In this document: one piece after another, positions 33,201 through 42,846 of the stretch | Numbering within the stretch: position 1 is the stretch's first letter | Layout of the letters: every line of letters starts with the position of its first letter | From: Podocnemis expansa | Lineage: Eukaryota; Chordata; Testudines; Podocnemididae | NCBI GenBank assembly: GCA_007922195.1 | Contig: ML682005.1 | Span: forward strand, 38,024,839-38,088,838 | Direction: 5' to 3' | DNA: 64,000 nucleotides | Notes under the pieces: model-generated | Told to the model about the DNA's origin: nothing | Database searches by the model: none | What the model saw: only the letters and a program-made list of their open reading frames with translations | Translations under genes and position numbers: made by a program

Positions 33201-34084
33201 TTAATGTTTAGATTTTGTGCACCATAGGCAAAGGTTAAGATGACACTGTGGATATTTGCTACTATGACATTTGGCATCAAAATCAATTTATTATAAGAAG
33301 GCTGTACACTGAAGGCTCAAGAGATACATCAGAATCCATGAGTGTAAGTGGATATAGTTCATGTTCTGTTCAACAAACTGTTTAGTAACACCCTGCTAAA
33401 TGCTTTTCTTAGTCATTCTCTCACCGATACATTCTTTTCAGAATTGCCTTGGGATATTACAGGAAACTTGTGAGAAGCAGATGGATGATATTACCAAAAA
33501 AATTGGTATTTATGAAACCACTATTTTTCCCAAATACATGAAAACCAGCAGTTGATATGATTCATAGGTGTATTGCTTTCATAAAGCTGAAAAAGTCTTA
33601 TTATTTTCTCACATTTGTTATGGGATATATGTCCCCCCCCAACTCAAAACAAGAAGGACTAATTTCCAGAAACGGGGACCATTCTGAGCTGAACTGTGGT
33701 GAATTTATTAAAGTCATTTGTTAATTATTCATAAGGACAGTATAAGTTCCAAACAACTTCCCCTCTCAATACCATTTGCAGAACCTCATCATGATGCTCA
33801 TTCTTTTTTGCATTGAAATTTGTAACATAAAAATCCTTCATTAACAAAAGCTGGGAAATTGAAATTTAAATAGGACTATGGAAGTCAGTGAAAGCCATCT
33901 GTTTCAATATGTTTAATATTCTGAAAATAGGAAGGATGTTTGTGTTATTTTTTCCCTATTGTTATGATGATTTTTAACTTTACTAGAAGCAGTTTAATCC
34001 ATAGATCCTCTTTGCTGGATGCAGTTTAGGATTTACAGGTTGTCCATATATCTAGCTTTGGAACTTCATGGATCAGCCTGAGCC
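33201..34084. other. unassigned AT-rich DNA
   Basis: Nothing was recognised. A run of nine C lies at about 33632-33640. Confidence 0.45.
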
Positions 34085-34197
34085 TAAATATCTACACTTC
34101 AAATCAACAGCCCCTTAGCCTGAGCCCCAGAAACTTGAGTCAGCTTATATGGGCTAGTCACAGGTGTTTAATTTAATTGCAGTGTAGACATACCTTT
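34085..34197. mobile_element. short MITE fragment with GTAGACATACC end
   Basis: The right end TTGCAGTGTAGACATACC and an internal CCCCTTAGCCTGAGCCCC followed by TTGAGTCAGCT match a widespread turtle/crocodilian MITE type. The left end ATATCTACACTTCAAATC is decayed. It belongs to the same broad GGTATGTC-terminus group as the elements above. 34198-34864 is unassigned. Confidence 0.5.
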
Positions 34198-34864
34198 AGG
34201 AGTTGAACTCTCAATGGACAAGAATGAGAGTGTAGATTTTTAACAGTTTAACCTGTTTATACAAGTTCTTGAAGAATTTTAATGCTTGGTAGCTTTTTAG
34301 TAATTATATCAAAATAGTCTAACTTTTTGACTTAACCATATCACTAATTTCACCCATATGGTATTAAGAAGGCAGAGAAATTTAAAATTGTTACTTGTGC
34401 TCCTGTCAGACTTCCCAGCTGAATTTAAGCAAACATGTGAAAGCTACAGAAAATAAAGGAAGAATGATTTCTAAATACTGCTGGGTAGCGTGTGGCATAT
34501 AAGATATGCAGACAGTCCTCAATTCTCCAAATTTACCTTTGCCTTTCAGTTGGTTATATAATTTTGTATGTGTCAACTGATGTAAGTGAAAAGGTTCCTT
34601 AAGCAATGCCTAATGCAGGCTTGAGGAAGCACTTGATCCTACAAACTGAAATCCTTGGGCCTACTCATATGCCTAAAGTTGAGCACCTGCATAAGTATTT
34701 TCAGGAACAGGTCCATAGCAACTAAATAGTACCAAAAGATTAATAAGACCCAAACTCTCTGTTTGGAAATGCTAGCACTTGATCTTTCAGTATTTTTAAC
34801 TTCACTAATGAAAGAAACATACAGGAAAGATCTATACTTCATCAACAAAAAAATAATACAGGGA

Positions 34865-34965
34865 CTATTGTTTTGTTCTGTGTTTGTATAGCACCTAGCA
34901 CAATGGGTCCTGGTCCATAATTAAGGTTCCCAAATGGTATAATATAAATAAAAATACAAAATCCA
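34865..34965 (+). repeat. MIR/L2-type 3' tail
   Basis: TTCTGTGTTTGTATAGCACC, TAGCACAATGGGTCCTGGTC and a terminal AATATAAATAAAAATA give the best-preserved copy of this tail in the window. Confidence 0.65.
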
Positions 34966-35077
34966 TGGATGTAAGGAATTAGTGTAAAATTTTCAGTATG
35001 GAGGCATTCTAGTATTAATCAACAATAAACAGTGTACAAACGCAAGGTTTTTTGTTTTTTTTTTTAGATATACAAGT

Positions 35078-35180
35078 TACAAGCAAAAACAATGAGAGTT
35101 CTGTGACACCTTAAAGACTAACAGATTTCTTCGGGTATAAGCTTTCATGGGCTTCCACCCACTTCTTCAGTTACTAGGTT
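35078..35180 (-). mobile_element. Penelope-type repeat end, divergent subfamily
   Basis: On the plus strand GAGAGTTCTGTGACACCTTA, AAGACTAACAGATTTCTTCG, ATAAGCTTTCATGGGCTTCC and ACCCACTTCTTCAG. Reverse-complemented this gives a CTGAAGAAGTGGGTG stem and GAAAGCTTAT. It is a different subfamily from the other copies and its hammerhead core CTGANGA is intact (CTGAAGA). Confidence 0.65.
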
Positions 35181-35814
35181 TGAGGCTGAGCAAAGAATGA
35201 GAGAACTTGAGGACATCATTAAGATTTGATGAAATTTAAAAAAAGACACTAAATAAAAACATGAGCAGTATAAATTTACAAGCTATTATTAAAAATCTAT
35301 TAAGGGCACAACATAAGTCACAGATAAGAATTTTTATAGTAATAGAGGGAAAATTTTGGAAAAAACAAACAATTCCACACCAAAGAACCACCAATGACTA
35401 AATTTAGCATTGGAAACCTACAGATGAGAGAAATGCTTTGTAGATTGGAAAAACGACAGTTAATTCTTTGTCAAAGTTGGACATTCTCTGTGAATGTCCA
35501 TATTTGATTTGGACTCTGTATTCATCCTTGCTTGAAGGCAACTCATGGATATCAATTCTTCTTCCATTTCTAAAGACTTCATTGAGTTTTGTTTCCAACA
35601 AATCTTCAAGTTCCAATTTTTAAAAAAGTGTTTGCACTCTTTTATAATAATCCATAGTTGATTTTCTGTTTTTCCTCCCTCTTTGAAAGACTATATTCCT
35701 CTACCTAAATGGGATTTTAGGCTATCATTGTTTTTTGCTTGTTAAATATTTTCCACACATCTCAATAAAATATTTTAATGTTCAAAAAGTTTGTCAAGCT
35801 TTTTTTTTTTTAAA
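35181..35814. other. unassigned DNA with a 70-codon minus-strand frame
   Basis: The minus-strand frame 35616-35404 (MELEDLLETKLNEVFRNG at its start) has protein-like composition but no homologue I can name. It could be a retroelement or retropseudogene scrap. No splice or promoter context was seen. Confidence 0.3.
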
Positions 35815-36705
35815 CTTAAGCAAAAGAAGGACGAGGGAAAGATATGAATGATAGCTATAAATACATCAAAAGGATAAATATCATGGGGAGAGAAGAATTA
35901 TTTAAGCTAATCACCCACGTAGATTCAAGAACAAAGGGACATAAACTGGCCATAGCAAGTTTAGGCTTGAAATTGTAGATGAAGGTTTTCAGAGGAGGAA
36001 AGTTCTGAAACAACTGTCCAAGCAGAGCAGAGGGAGTCGAAAGACCTAATGGCCTTCAGGCATGAGCTTGATAAATTTATGGAGGGGTGGTATTGTGGAA
36101 GAATTCTGTAGCTGAGGCCTGATAGTGTTAAGACACAGATGGCTCAGTAGGCCTGAAGGGAAAAATTGTAAAAGAATGCACTCAAAATGCCATTAGAGAT
36201 AATGTGAAAAAACTGCCAGCTTTCAGGACTTTAGCTAGTGTCTCTCTGTGCCTGCCTGCTCCAGACATTGTTATTCTTCAACAGTTTTGCTGACATCCTT
36301 GACTTATACTAAACATTCTCTCATCAAACCTGCTTAGATGGCATTAACTCTGACACTGTTAAGTTGTTATGTGAGATTCTTTTCCCTTTGACCTTGGTTC
36401 CTTTTAAGGAAATATTAGTTTGCACCAATTAGAGAATGCTAGATTTTATTACTGTTGCCCATGTATGTTAATGTTGCTGTTAAGCTATAAAAGTTTCTAT
36501 AATGCATCTCAGGGGGGAGACCAGCATCTAACTGCTCTCCCCACTGCAGTGCGTCAATAAACAATTAGCTGTTTGGTTTTTGCACCCAAGTTGAGTTCAG
36601 CTGTTTTTCTTTGACAGTATGATGAGACTGCCTCTGGGTCCTGCCTCTGGCAGGGGGTTGGACTAGATGACCTATGAGGTCCCTTCCAACCCTATGATTC
36701 TATGC
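35815..36705 (+). pseudogene. CR1 LINE 3' region, interrupted by a solo LTR
   Basis: 35815-36125 contains ACATAAACTGGCCATAGCAA, GGTTTTCAGAGGAGGAAAGT and CATGAGCTTGATAAATTTAT of the CR1 3' region. The sequence resumes at 36620-36705 with GGGGGTTGGACTAGATGACC, TCCCTTCCAACCCTATGATT and CTATG, the CR1 terminus. The intervening ~490 bp is an LTR. No coding capacity remains. Confidence 0.8.
36126..36616 (+). mobile_element. solo LTR inserted in a CR1 copy
   Basis: It begins TGTTAAGACACAGATGGC and ends TTTTTCTTTGACA, the TG...CA form of an LTR. A TATA box (GCTATAAAAG, about 36484) is followed by AATAAA at about 36557, giving a U3-R-U5 order on the plus strand. No internal region or second LTR is present. 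Flanks GATAG and GTATG do not form a clean duplication, so exact ends are uncertain by a few bases. Confidence 0.65.
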
Positions 36706-36714
36706 CTATACTAG

Positions 36715-37322
36715 CATGTAGCCAATCTGTAACCATTAGCAGCAAATATCTCCAGTGGCTGCTGATGTGAGGAAAAAGATGAGGAGGGCTTTGAGTCGGG
36801 AAGGAAATTTCCTTCCCAGGTGCCTGGCTGGTGAGTCTCATCCACATGGCCACTGGATTTGGTGTCAGGAAGGAATTTTCCCCTACATCAGATTGGCAGA
36901 GACACTGGGGTTTATTTTTGCCTTCCTGTGCAGCTTTGAGCATGGGTAACTTGCAGATTTAAACTATTAGAGGTGGTTGATTTTTTATTACATGAAGTCT
37001 TTAAATCATCATTTGAGGACTTCAGACCTCAGCTAGAGATTATGAGTCTATCACATTAATGGTTGGTGAGGTTCTGTTGCCTACAATGTGCAGGACATCA
37101 GACTAAATCAGGGGTCTCAAACTCAAATCACCATGAGGACCACATGTTAGCCCAAGGGCTGCATCACTGAAACTTTTTCATACAACAATATTGCAAATAC
37201 CAGTAACAATAGTGTTGTTGCAGGCCACAGGAAATAGCTTTAGGGGCCGCATGTGGTCCATGGACTGCATGTTTGAGACCCCTGGACTAGATGAGCATGG
37301 TATCTTTTGGCCTTAAAGTCTA
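36715..37322 (+). repeat. CR1-family 3' UTR, second subfamily
   Basis: AGTCGGGAAGGAAATTTCCT, TCAGGAAGGAATTTTCCCCT, AGATTGGCAGAGACACTGGG and a GACTAGATGAGCATGGTATC...TTAAAGTCTAT end match a reptile CR1 3' UTR. The terminal block is split at 37109 by a 176 bp hAT-like element. 36755-36949 is open in both strands by chance. Confidence 0.75.
37109..37284. mobile_element. hAT-like MITE, GGTCTCAAACT family (copy 2)
   Basis: Termini CAGGGGTCTCAAACTCAAAT and ATGTTTGAGACCCCTG, 176 bp long. Flanks GACTAAAT (37101-37108) and GACTAGAT (37285-37292) form an 8 bp duplication with one mismatch. It sits inside the CR1 3' end, so it is the younger insertion. Confidence 0.9.
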
Positions 37323-37410
37323 TAAACCATAAAGAAGATGAAGAAACATTCTGGAGATATTTTATTCATACACAACTGGCAGCTTGCCATGAAATGCATG
37401 AGGAATATTT

Positions 37411-37435
37411 AAAAAAAAAAAAAAAAAAAAAAAAA
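37411..37435. repeat. A25 homopolymer
   Basis: A run of 25 A follows TTT at 37408-37410. It may be a retroelement tail, but nothing upstream is recognised. Confidence 0.9.
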
Positions 37436-38143
37436 GATGAGAAAAGAGATTTTTATTCCACATTGTGGGACCAACCAACCAACCAAATAGGTGTCAAACA
37501 AATCTATGTGAACTTTCTTAGAAAGTATTTTTGTTCCTATACTATTGTAAATTAGATTGCACTGAAGCCACTAGCCTATGGTAGAATAGCAGGGGGTTTT
37601 CATGTTCTGAATAATGTAGACAGTGCATAATTTTTGCATGGATTGTCAGGATCCCACAGCATGAGACAATGATGTAATCAAAAAGGAAAACATATTGTAA
37701 AATGCAGAATTTTAGAACTTATTTTAGAATGACCTACTCAGGAAGAAGAATGGATTTTTCTGCCAGCAATACCCCCCTGTTAAATCAGTTAATATTTCAT
37801 ATTCTAATAATTACAGACCAACAACTGACAGCCCTCCCACATTTAAACCTTTTTTAAAAAGTAGCACACAGTACCCCTTACAATCAAAATTTCTTGTATA
37901 TAAATTTATGTACATGAGTGTTTGCTGTGTTAACACAACTGCATAAAAGAGTCAAAATAACACAGCAGTCAAGGTGGGCAAGAGGAAGTGAAGGGAAGGA
38001 TTTTAATCAAATATTTCAAAATTGCTTATATGATATGCTCAGTTTGAAAACAAAATGGAGTTGATCATTAAAAAGCAAACATTTGCATGGTGCTCACAAA
38101 TACTAATTTATGGCCTTGAATGTACATGTTCAACTCTCCTCAT
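37436..38143. other. unassigned AT-rich DNA
   Basis: Nothing was recognised. Confidence 0.45.
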
Positions 38144-38184
38144 AAACAAACAAACAAACAAACAAACAAACAAACAAACAAACA
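38144..38184. repeat. (CAAA)n microsatellite
   Basis: About ten uninterrupted AAAC/CAAA units. Confidence 0.95.
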
Positions 38185-38279
38185 ATCTCAAAACTCCTTT
38201 ATTAACCTCCATCAAAACTCATGCATACTGTGACTCTTACAAACAACTTGACACAAGGTAAACCACTGATACTACTGCG

Positions 38280-38460
38280 TCGTATCCAGACCATTATTGG
38301 CATTGTTTTCTTGTACTTTCCCATCTCTGTCTGTAACAGTCTGGTTCTTGTCTTATACTTGGTAAGCAAGCTCTTTGAGGCAGGAGCTGTCTTTCTATAT
38401 ATCACCTAGCACAGTGGGGACCTAAAACAAGACTGGGGCTCCTAGGTGCTATGGTGATAC
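38280..38460 (+). repeat. MIR/L2-type 3' tail
   Basis: AAGCAAGCTCTTTGAGGCAG, ATCACCTAGCACAGTGGGGA and GGGGCTCCTAGGTGCTATGG are the diagnostic tail phrases. The DIRS element begins 63 bases downstream. Confidence 0.65.
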
Positions 38461-38522
38461 TAATCATGTTATGCTTTTATTACATTTTAATATCAGAATA
38501 AGTCTATTTTTGTATACATCAG

Positions 38523-38710
38523 TTCTTCTTCGAGCAGCTGCTCACATACATTCCCCTCTGGGTTTGTATGCGCCAGCATGCTCAGCCACCGGAAACTCTT
38601 TCCCTAGCCCGCCCTGCAGGACCAGCGGTGGAGCCCCCTGGAGCGGCGCACATGCCACCCCAGTTAAATACCTCCGCTGGTCCGGCAGGTGCCAGTTTAC
38701 TCCTTTCCGC
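38523..38710 (+). repeat. DIRS left inverted terminal repeat
   Basis: It starts TTCTTCTTCGAGCAGCTGCT and continues through CTCTGGGTTTGTATGCGCCA to GTCCGGCAGGTGCCAGT. The reverse complement of 44561-44746 gives the same order with a few percent mismatches. CTGCTCACATACATTCCCC is the part duplicated in the internal complementary region. Confidence 0.92.
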
Positions 38711-38784
38711 CATAGGTGATCGGCCATTGGAAACTCTATCTTCTCCATTTCGGCTTCGGAACCCCCTCTCCCCCCCCAGGGGCT

Positions 38785-40982
38785 ATGCCTGGATCCCCGG
38801 GTTTTAAGCCTCGCGCAGCTTGCGGTGAGGCGTTTTCGGTCAGCGATCCTCATGATCGCTGTCTGAGGTGCTTGGGAGAGTCGCATCACCCCCAGCGCTG
38901 TAAGATTTGTAAGGCTTTCAAACCCCGCACTAGGAAGGACAGAGATATACGATTGAAAGCCTTACTGATGGAGGCGACACTGAGCCCAGTTGTCGAGCCC
39001 CTGCGCCCTCCCCCTCTTCAGAGCCCCGCTGCCGCGGCGATGGCTCCAACGTCGGGGGGACCCTCAGCACCGGAGGGTGCATCAGGGCAGGAAGCACGCA
39101 CCGCACCGGCGGTGCAGAAGGAAGCCCGTGTGGGTCGGGAGTGCTCTAGCTGCGATGGCAGAGGCTCTCCCTTGACCCCGGGCAGATCAGTGTCTGCTTC
39201 TCCGCTGGCCCCCACAACGCCAGAAGCATATGAGGCGGCAAAGACGCTGTCAGCCTTACCGTCTCCGCTGCGGGCCGCCAGGATCCCTCCGCGCCAGACG
39301 TCTCAGGGCACCTTAGGCTTGCCCGCGTGGCAGGCGGCGGCACCGCTTCAAATATCGGCTCCAGAGTCGGGGTCAGGAGCGCCCCATGATCCCCTGCAGC
39401 AGCTCAGAGAAACGCTGTCCACGGCGTCCCTGGCACTGGGGGCGTCCTCCTCCAGGGCCTCGAGCTATTCGCGGGCAGTCAGGCACCCATGGGAGCAGCA
39501 CCAGAGGTGCAGGAGAGCCTCTCAGAAGCGGGCCCAATCCCCATCTAGCTCTACCTCCTCGGGGCCGCTGCACTGGAGCTCCAGGAAAGCTTCCTCCTGG
39601 CGTGACCGGGGCTGCGACAAAAGACCCCGAAAAAAGGGGAGAGTTCTTTCTAACTCCTCCTCCTCTTCCTCCTGGGGATCAAGATCTCTCTCCGCTCCCA
39701 GGAGTGGATGTGGGGGACAGACCCCCCCCCCCGGAACAATCCGGTCTTAGCCCTGTTCCAGTCAGCAGCGGGGGAGATACCCCCTCAGGGCTGGCCATCT
39801 AACTGGCCTTTTTGGGTACCCTGGGTGGTACCACAGGAAGCCCAGCCCCATTATGAGCCCAGAACTCAGGACAGCAGGGTTCAGGGATCGGTGTCAGCAG
39901 ACACTGTGGGACACTCAGATCACCGCTCCTCAACGGCCATGACGGGCCGTTCTCCCTCGGCCTTCTCTGAGGGGGGTTTGCACGAGGCCTCCCCCTCGCA
40001 GCCAGATGACCTCAAAGCATACCAGGACTTACTCAGCAGAATGGCGTCGAACCTGGGGTTGGAAGTGGAAGAAGTGAAAGTGTCCTCGGACTCGCTTTTT
40101 AATGTCTTGTCTACTACCACATCCACCAGGTTAGCCCTCCCCGTCCATGAGGGCATCCTGGGTATCGTTCGCTCAATTTGGCACACGCCATCATTGGCGG
40201 CCCCTACTTCAAAAGGTGCTGAAAAGAAGTACTGCGTACCAGCCGCCTCATGCCAGTACTTGTATACGCATCCCACCCCTTCGTCTCTGGTGGTGGATGC
40301 TGCAAATCAGCGGGAGTGACAGGGCCAACCAGTGGCCACCCCGAAGAGCAAGGAGGCGAAGACATTAGGCACCTTCGGGAAAAAGATTTATTTGACAGCC
40401 ACACTGTAGCTTCAGATTGCAAATCACCAGGCCCTCTTGGGCAGGTACAATTATAACCTGTGGGACTCCCTCAGGCGGTTTGCCCAACTCCTTCCTTTGG
40501 ACCGCCGCCTAGACTTCAATACCATCCTGGAGGAAGGCCAGGCGGTAGCTAGAGCGGTGCTGCAGGCGTCCTGGGATGCTGCTGATTCGGCGGGCAGAAC
40601 AATAGCCTCTGCAGTGACGTTACAAAGAGCGGCATGGCTACAAGCTTCAGGCCTGCCCCCTCTGGTCCAACGATCAATCCAAGACTTACCCTTCAATGGC
40701 TCAGCGCTATTCTCCGAACTGACAGACGCGAAGCTCCATGGGCTAAAGGACTCAACGACAACACTTTGGTCCTTGGGCCTAGTCTCCCCGCAGTCGTCCC
40801 AGCGCCCTTTCAGGCAACAGTTTACACAGGGCCCTTCCCAACCTGGACAGTCCTTTGCCGGTAGACCGAGGCAGAGAGACAGAGACAAGGGCGGAGCCTC
40901 CCGCGGTAGGCCTTTTTCCCCCCCAGGCCAGTCCTCCCGACCCAGCCGTCGTCGCTTCACCAACCGAATGCGGCGCTTTTGA
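38785..40982 (+). pseudogene. DIRS gag-like ORF, broken
   Basis: Start chosen at ATG 38785 (MPGSPGFKPRAACG), which fits DIRS gag openings better than the ATG at 38716. Residues about 30-50 hold a zinc knuckle CX2CX4HX4C, read as CLRCLGESHHPQRC, followed by KICKAFKPRTRKDRD. A long Ser/Pro-rich middle follows. The reading frame changes near the C11 run at 39722-39732. The C-terminal half resumes with SNWPFWVPW, and from about 40437 NLWDSLRRFAQLLP, AADSAGRTIAS and AAWLQASGLPPLVQRSIQDL are typical DIRS gag blocks. Two in-frame stops interrupt it: TGA 40317-40319 and TAG 40407-40409. It ends at TGA 40980-40982 after a basic tail. In a live element it would bind the RNA and form particles in the cytoplasm. 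Confidence 0.85.
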
Positions 40983-41040
40983 CGGGATGTTCGAGGGCAG
41001 CGAACCAACGTAGTCTCCCCAGGATCCTATGTTCCTCAAC

Positions 41041-41924
41041 AGATTGTCCCCCTTTTACCCCCAATGGGCCTCTATCACCACAGACCATTGGGTCTGAAAG
41101 ACCATGCGGGATGGTTACTCGCTACAGTTCCATGCCAGGCCCCCCCATCACCCTCCCTCTTCCCAATCCCTTTTCAGGAACACCACTCACAAACAACACC
41201 TGGACCAAGAGGTGGACAGGCTCCTCACACTAGGGGCGGTGGAGGAGGTGCCGAGAGGGCAGGAAGGGAAGGGGTTTTACTCCCGTTATTTCCTCATACC
41301 CAAGTCCAACGGCGGGTTAAGGCCCATCCTCGATCTTCGAGGTCTGAACAGATTCTTAAGAAAATTAAAGTTCAGGATGGTGACCCTTAAGCAGATCATC
41401 CTGTCCCTGGATCCTGGCGATTGGTTCGCTTCCCTCAATTTGCATGATGCGTACTTTCATGTGGCAATCAAGCCCCAGCACAGGCGATTTCTGTGCTTTG
41501 TGCGGGGACGCAGACATTTGCAGTTTACAGCTCTGCCCTTCGGCCTCTCCCTGGCACCAAAGGTGTTTACGAAATGTATGACAGTTGTTGTGGCTCACCT
41601 GCGGAGGGAGGGTGTCAACATCTTCCCTTACCTCGACGACTGGCTGATCCGCGACCAATCAAAAGAACGAGCTCGAGCCAGCGTCCGGAAGGTTCAAGCG
41701 TTGTGCAGCCGCCTGGGCCTTCTTATCAACGGACAGAAGTCACAGATTCGCCTGGTCCAGAGGATAGAGTTCATAGGTGCGGTGTTGGACTCGTCCCGGG
41801 CCAGGGCCTTCCTCCCACGAGTCAGGTTCAAGGCTATGTCAGACATAATAGGCGAGCTAAAGCAAAACCCAACTACCACAGCCAGGCGCTGTCTAGGGCT
41901 CCTGGGCCACATGGCAGCCTCCAC
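41041..41924 (+). pseudogene. DIRS pol, reverse transcriptase segment
   Basis: The frame opens upstream with FYPQWASITTDHW but is stopped by TGA at 41095-41097; the downstream frame restarts at ATG 41104. Reverse-transcriptase blocks follow in order: FLIPKSNGGLRPILDLRGLN (about 41297-41356), LNLHDAYFHVAI (motif A), FTALPFGLSLAPKVFTKCM, and FPYLDDWLI (motif C, YLDD at 41629-41640). In motif A the catalytic aspartate of the normal DLxDAY pattern is AAT (Asn) at 41437-41439, so polymerase activity would be lost even without the stops. The segment ends at LLGHMAAST, where the hAT insertion begins. Downstream codons up to 42084 belong to the insertion and are not DIRS protein. Confidence 0.9.
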
Positions 41925-42361
41925 CAATGTTCCCCGTAAGCTGCGCTGGCGCGCTGCAGCGCAGCCTGCTGCAGCCACCCATGCACAGAAGGCTGCTGGC
42001 AGTGCGCTGCTAGCAGCCAGAGTCCTTACAAAGAGCTCCTGTGGAGCAGGGAGTTTTGAAAACTCCCGCCCACAGAAGCTCTAACGGAGCATGCCCAGAA
42101 AATCTGGGCATGCTCCGTAGAGCTTCTCTGGCTCAGGAGTTAGGGCTGGCCCTGCCACTCGAGTCCAGCCCCAAGGTAAGTTTGTGGGGGCTGGGGCGAT
42201 GCTGGGAGCGGGGGGGGGGGGGGGGGGGGGGGGGGGCAATGTCAGGAGCGGGGGGAGTGGGAGCGGGGGGAGGATGTGCAGTGGGCCCCATGGGGGGGAG
42301 AGGGGAGCGCAGCAAGCAACAGGCATTGCTCAGCTGCCCTCTCCCCTTAGAGGGAACACTG
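41925..42361. mobile_element. hAT-like non-autonomous element inserted in DIRS pol
   Basis: It starts CAATGTTCCCCGTAAG and ends CTTAGAGGGAACACTG, inverted termini of the CAGTGTTCCCTCTAAG type. Both sides carry the octamer GCCTCCAC (41917-41924 and 42362-42369), a perfect 8 bp duplication. The 437 bp insert contains a CTGCGCTGGCGCGCTGCAGC-type GC-rich left half and a long G run (about 42211-42236). It has no transposase. Together with the duplicated octamer it adds 445 bp, which shifts the pol frame by one. Confidence 0.95.
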
Positions 42362-42369
42362 GCCTCCAC

Positions 42370-42843
42370 CAGTGTAGTTCTGCTGGCCCGCCTCAGGATG
42401 CAGCCGTTCCAGACATGGCTTCGGTTGGTGTTCCGTCCGGGCAAGCATCATTTGGGCAGGGCGGTGACGGTACATCACGAAGTCCTCTCGCAGCTGGACT
42501 GGTGGCAGAATCCTGGGCACATGCTGAGGGGAGTCCCTTTCGGGGTGACGGCTCCCTCCGTGACCCTAATTACGGACGCTTCAGACCTCGGTTGGGGTGC
42601 GCACCTCAGTACGAGCGTCAGTACGCAAGGTAAATGGTCAGAGGGGGAGAAACTGCTCCTCATCAATGTCAGGGAGCTGAGGGCCATAAGGCTCACGTGC
42701 GTGGTATTTCGGGGTCAGTTGAGAGGTCGGGTAGTCCAAGTCCTGACATACAACTACGCAGCTATGCACTATGTGAATCATCGGGGGGGGGGGGCGCGCG
42801 CTCATTGGCACTCTGCCAAGAGGCGACCCAGCTTTGAGAACTA
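42370..42843 (+). pseudogene. DIRS pol, RNase H segment
   Basis: It resumes with VVLLARLRMQPFQTWL right after the hAT duplication. RNase H signatures follow: LITDASDLGWGAH (first Asp), then NVRELRAI (Glu), then LTYNYAAMHYVN, where the Asp expected in a TDN pattern is TAC (Tyr) at 42749-42751. Just after, a G run (about 42782-42794) causes a frameshift. The following codons in the continuing frame hit TGA at 42835-42837. The fourth acidic residue is in the next segment (NDRADHLSR). RNase H would degrade the RNA strand during cDNA synthesis. Confidence 0.85.
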
Positions 42844-42846
42844 GCG

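Noticed and set aside
35404..35616. 70-codon minus-strand frame starting MELEDLLETKLNEVF
   Set aside because: It looks plausible as protein but cannot be named and stands alone next to a repeat fragment; listed only within an unassigned stretch.
38144..38184. Possible CRISPR-like spacing
   Set aside because: It is a plain tetranucleotide microsatellite; no direct repeats with unique spacers exist anywhere in the window.
41938..42084. C-terminal tail of the reverse transcriptase frame
   Set aside because: The codons after LLGHMAAST belong to the inserted hAT element, not to DIRS pol.
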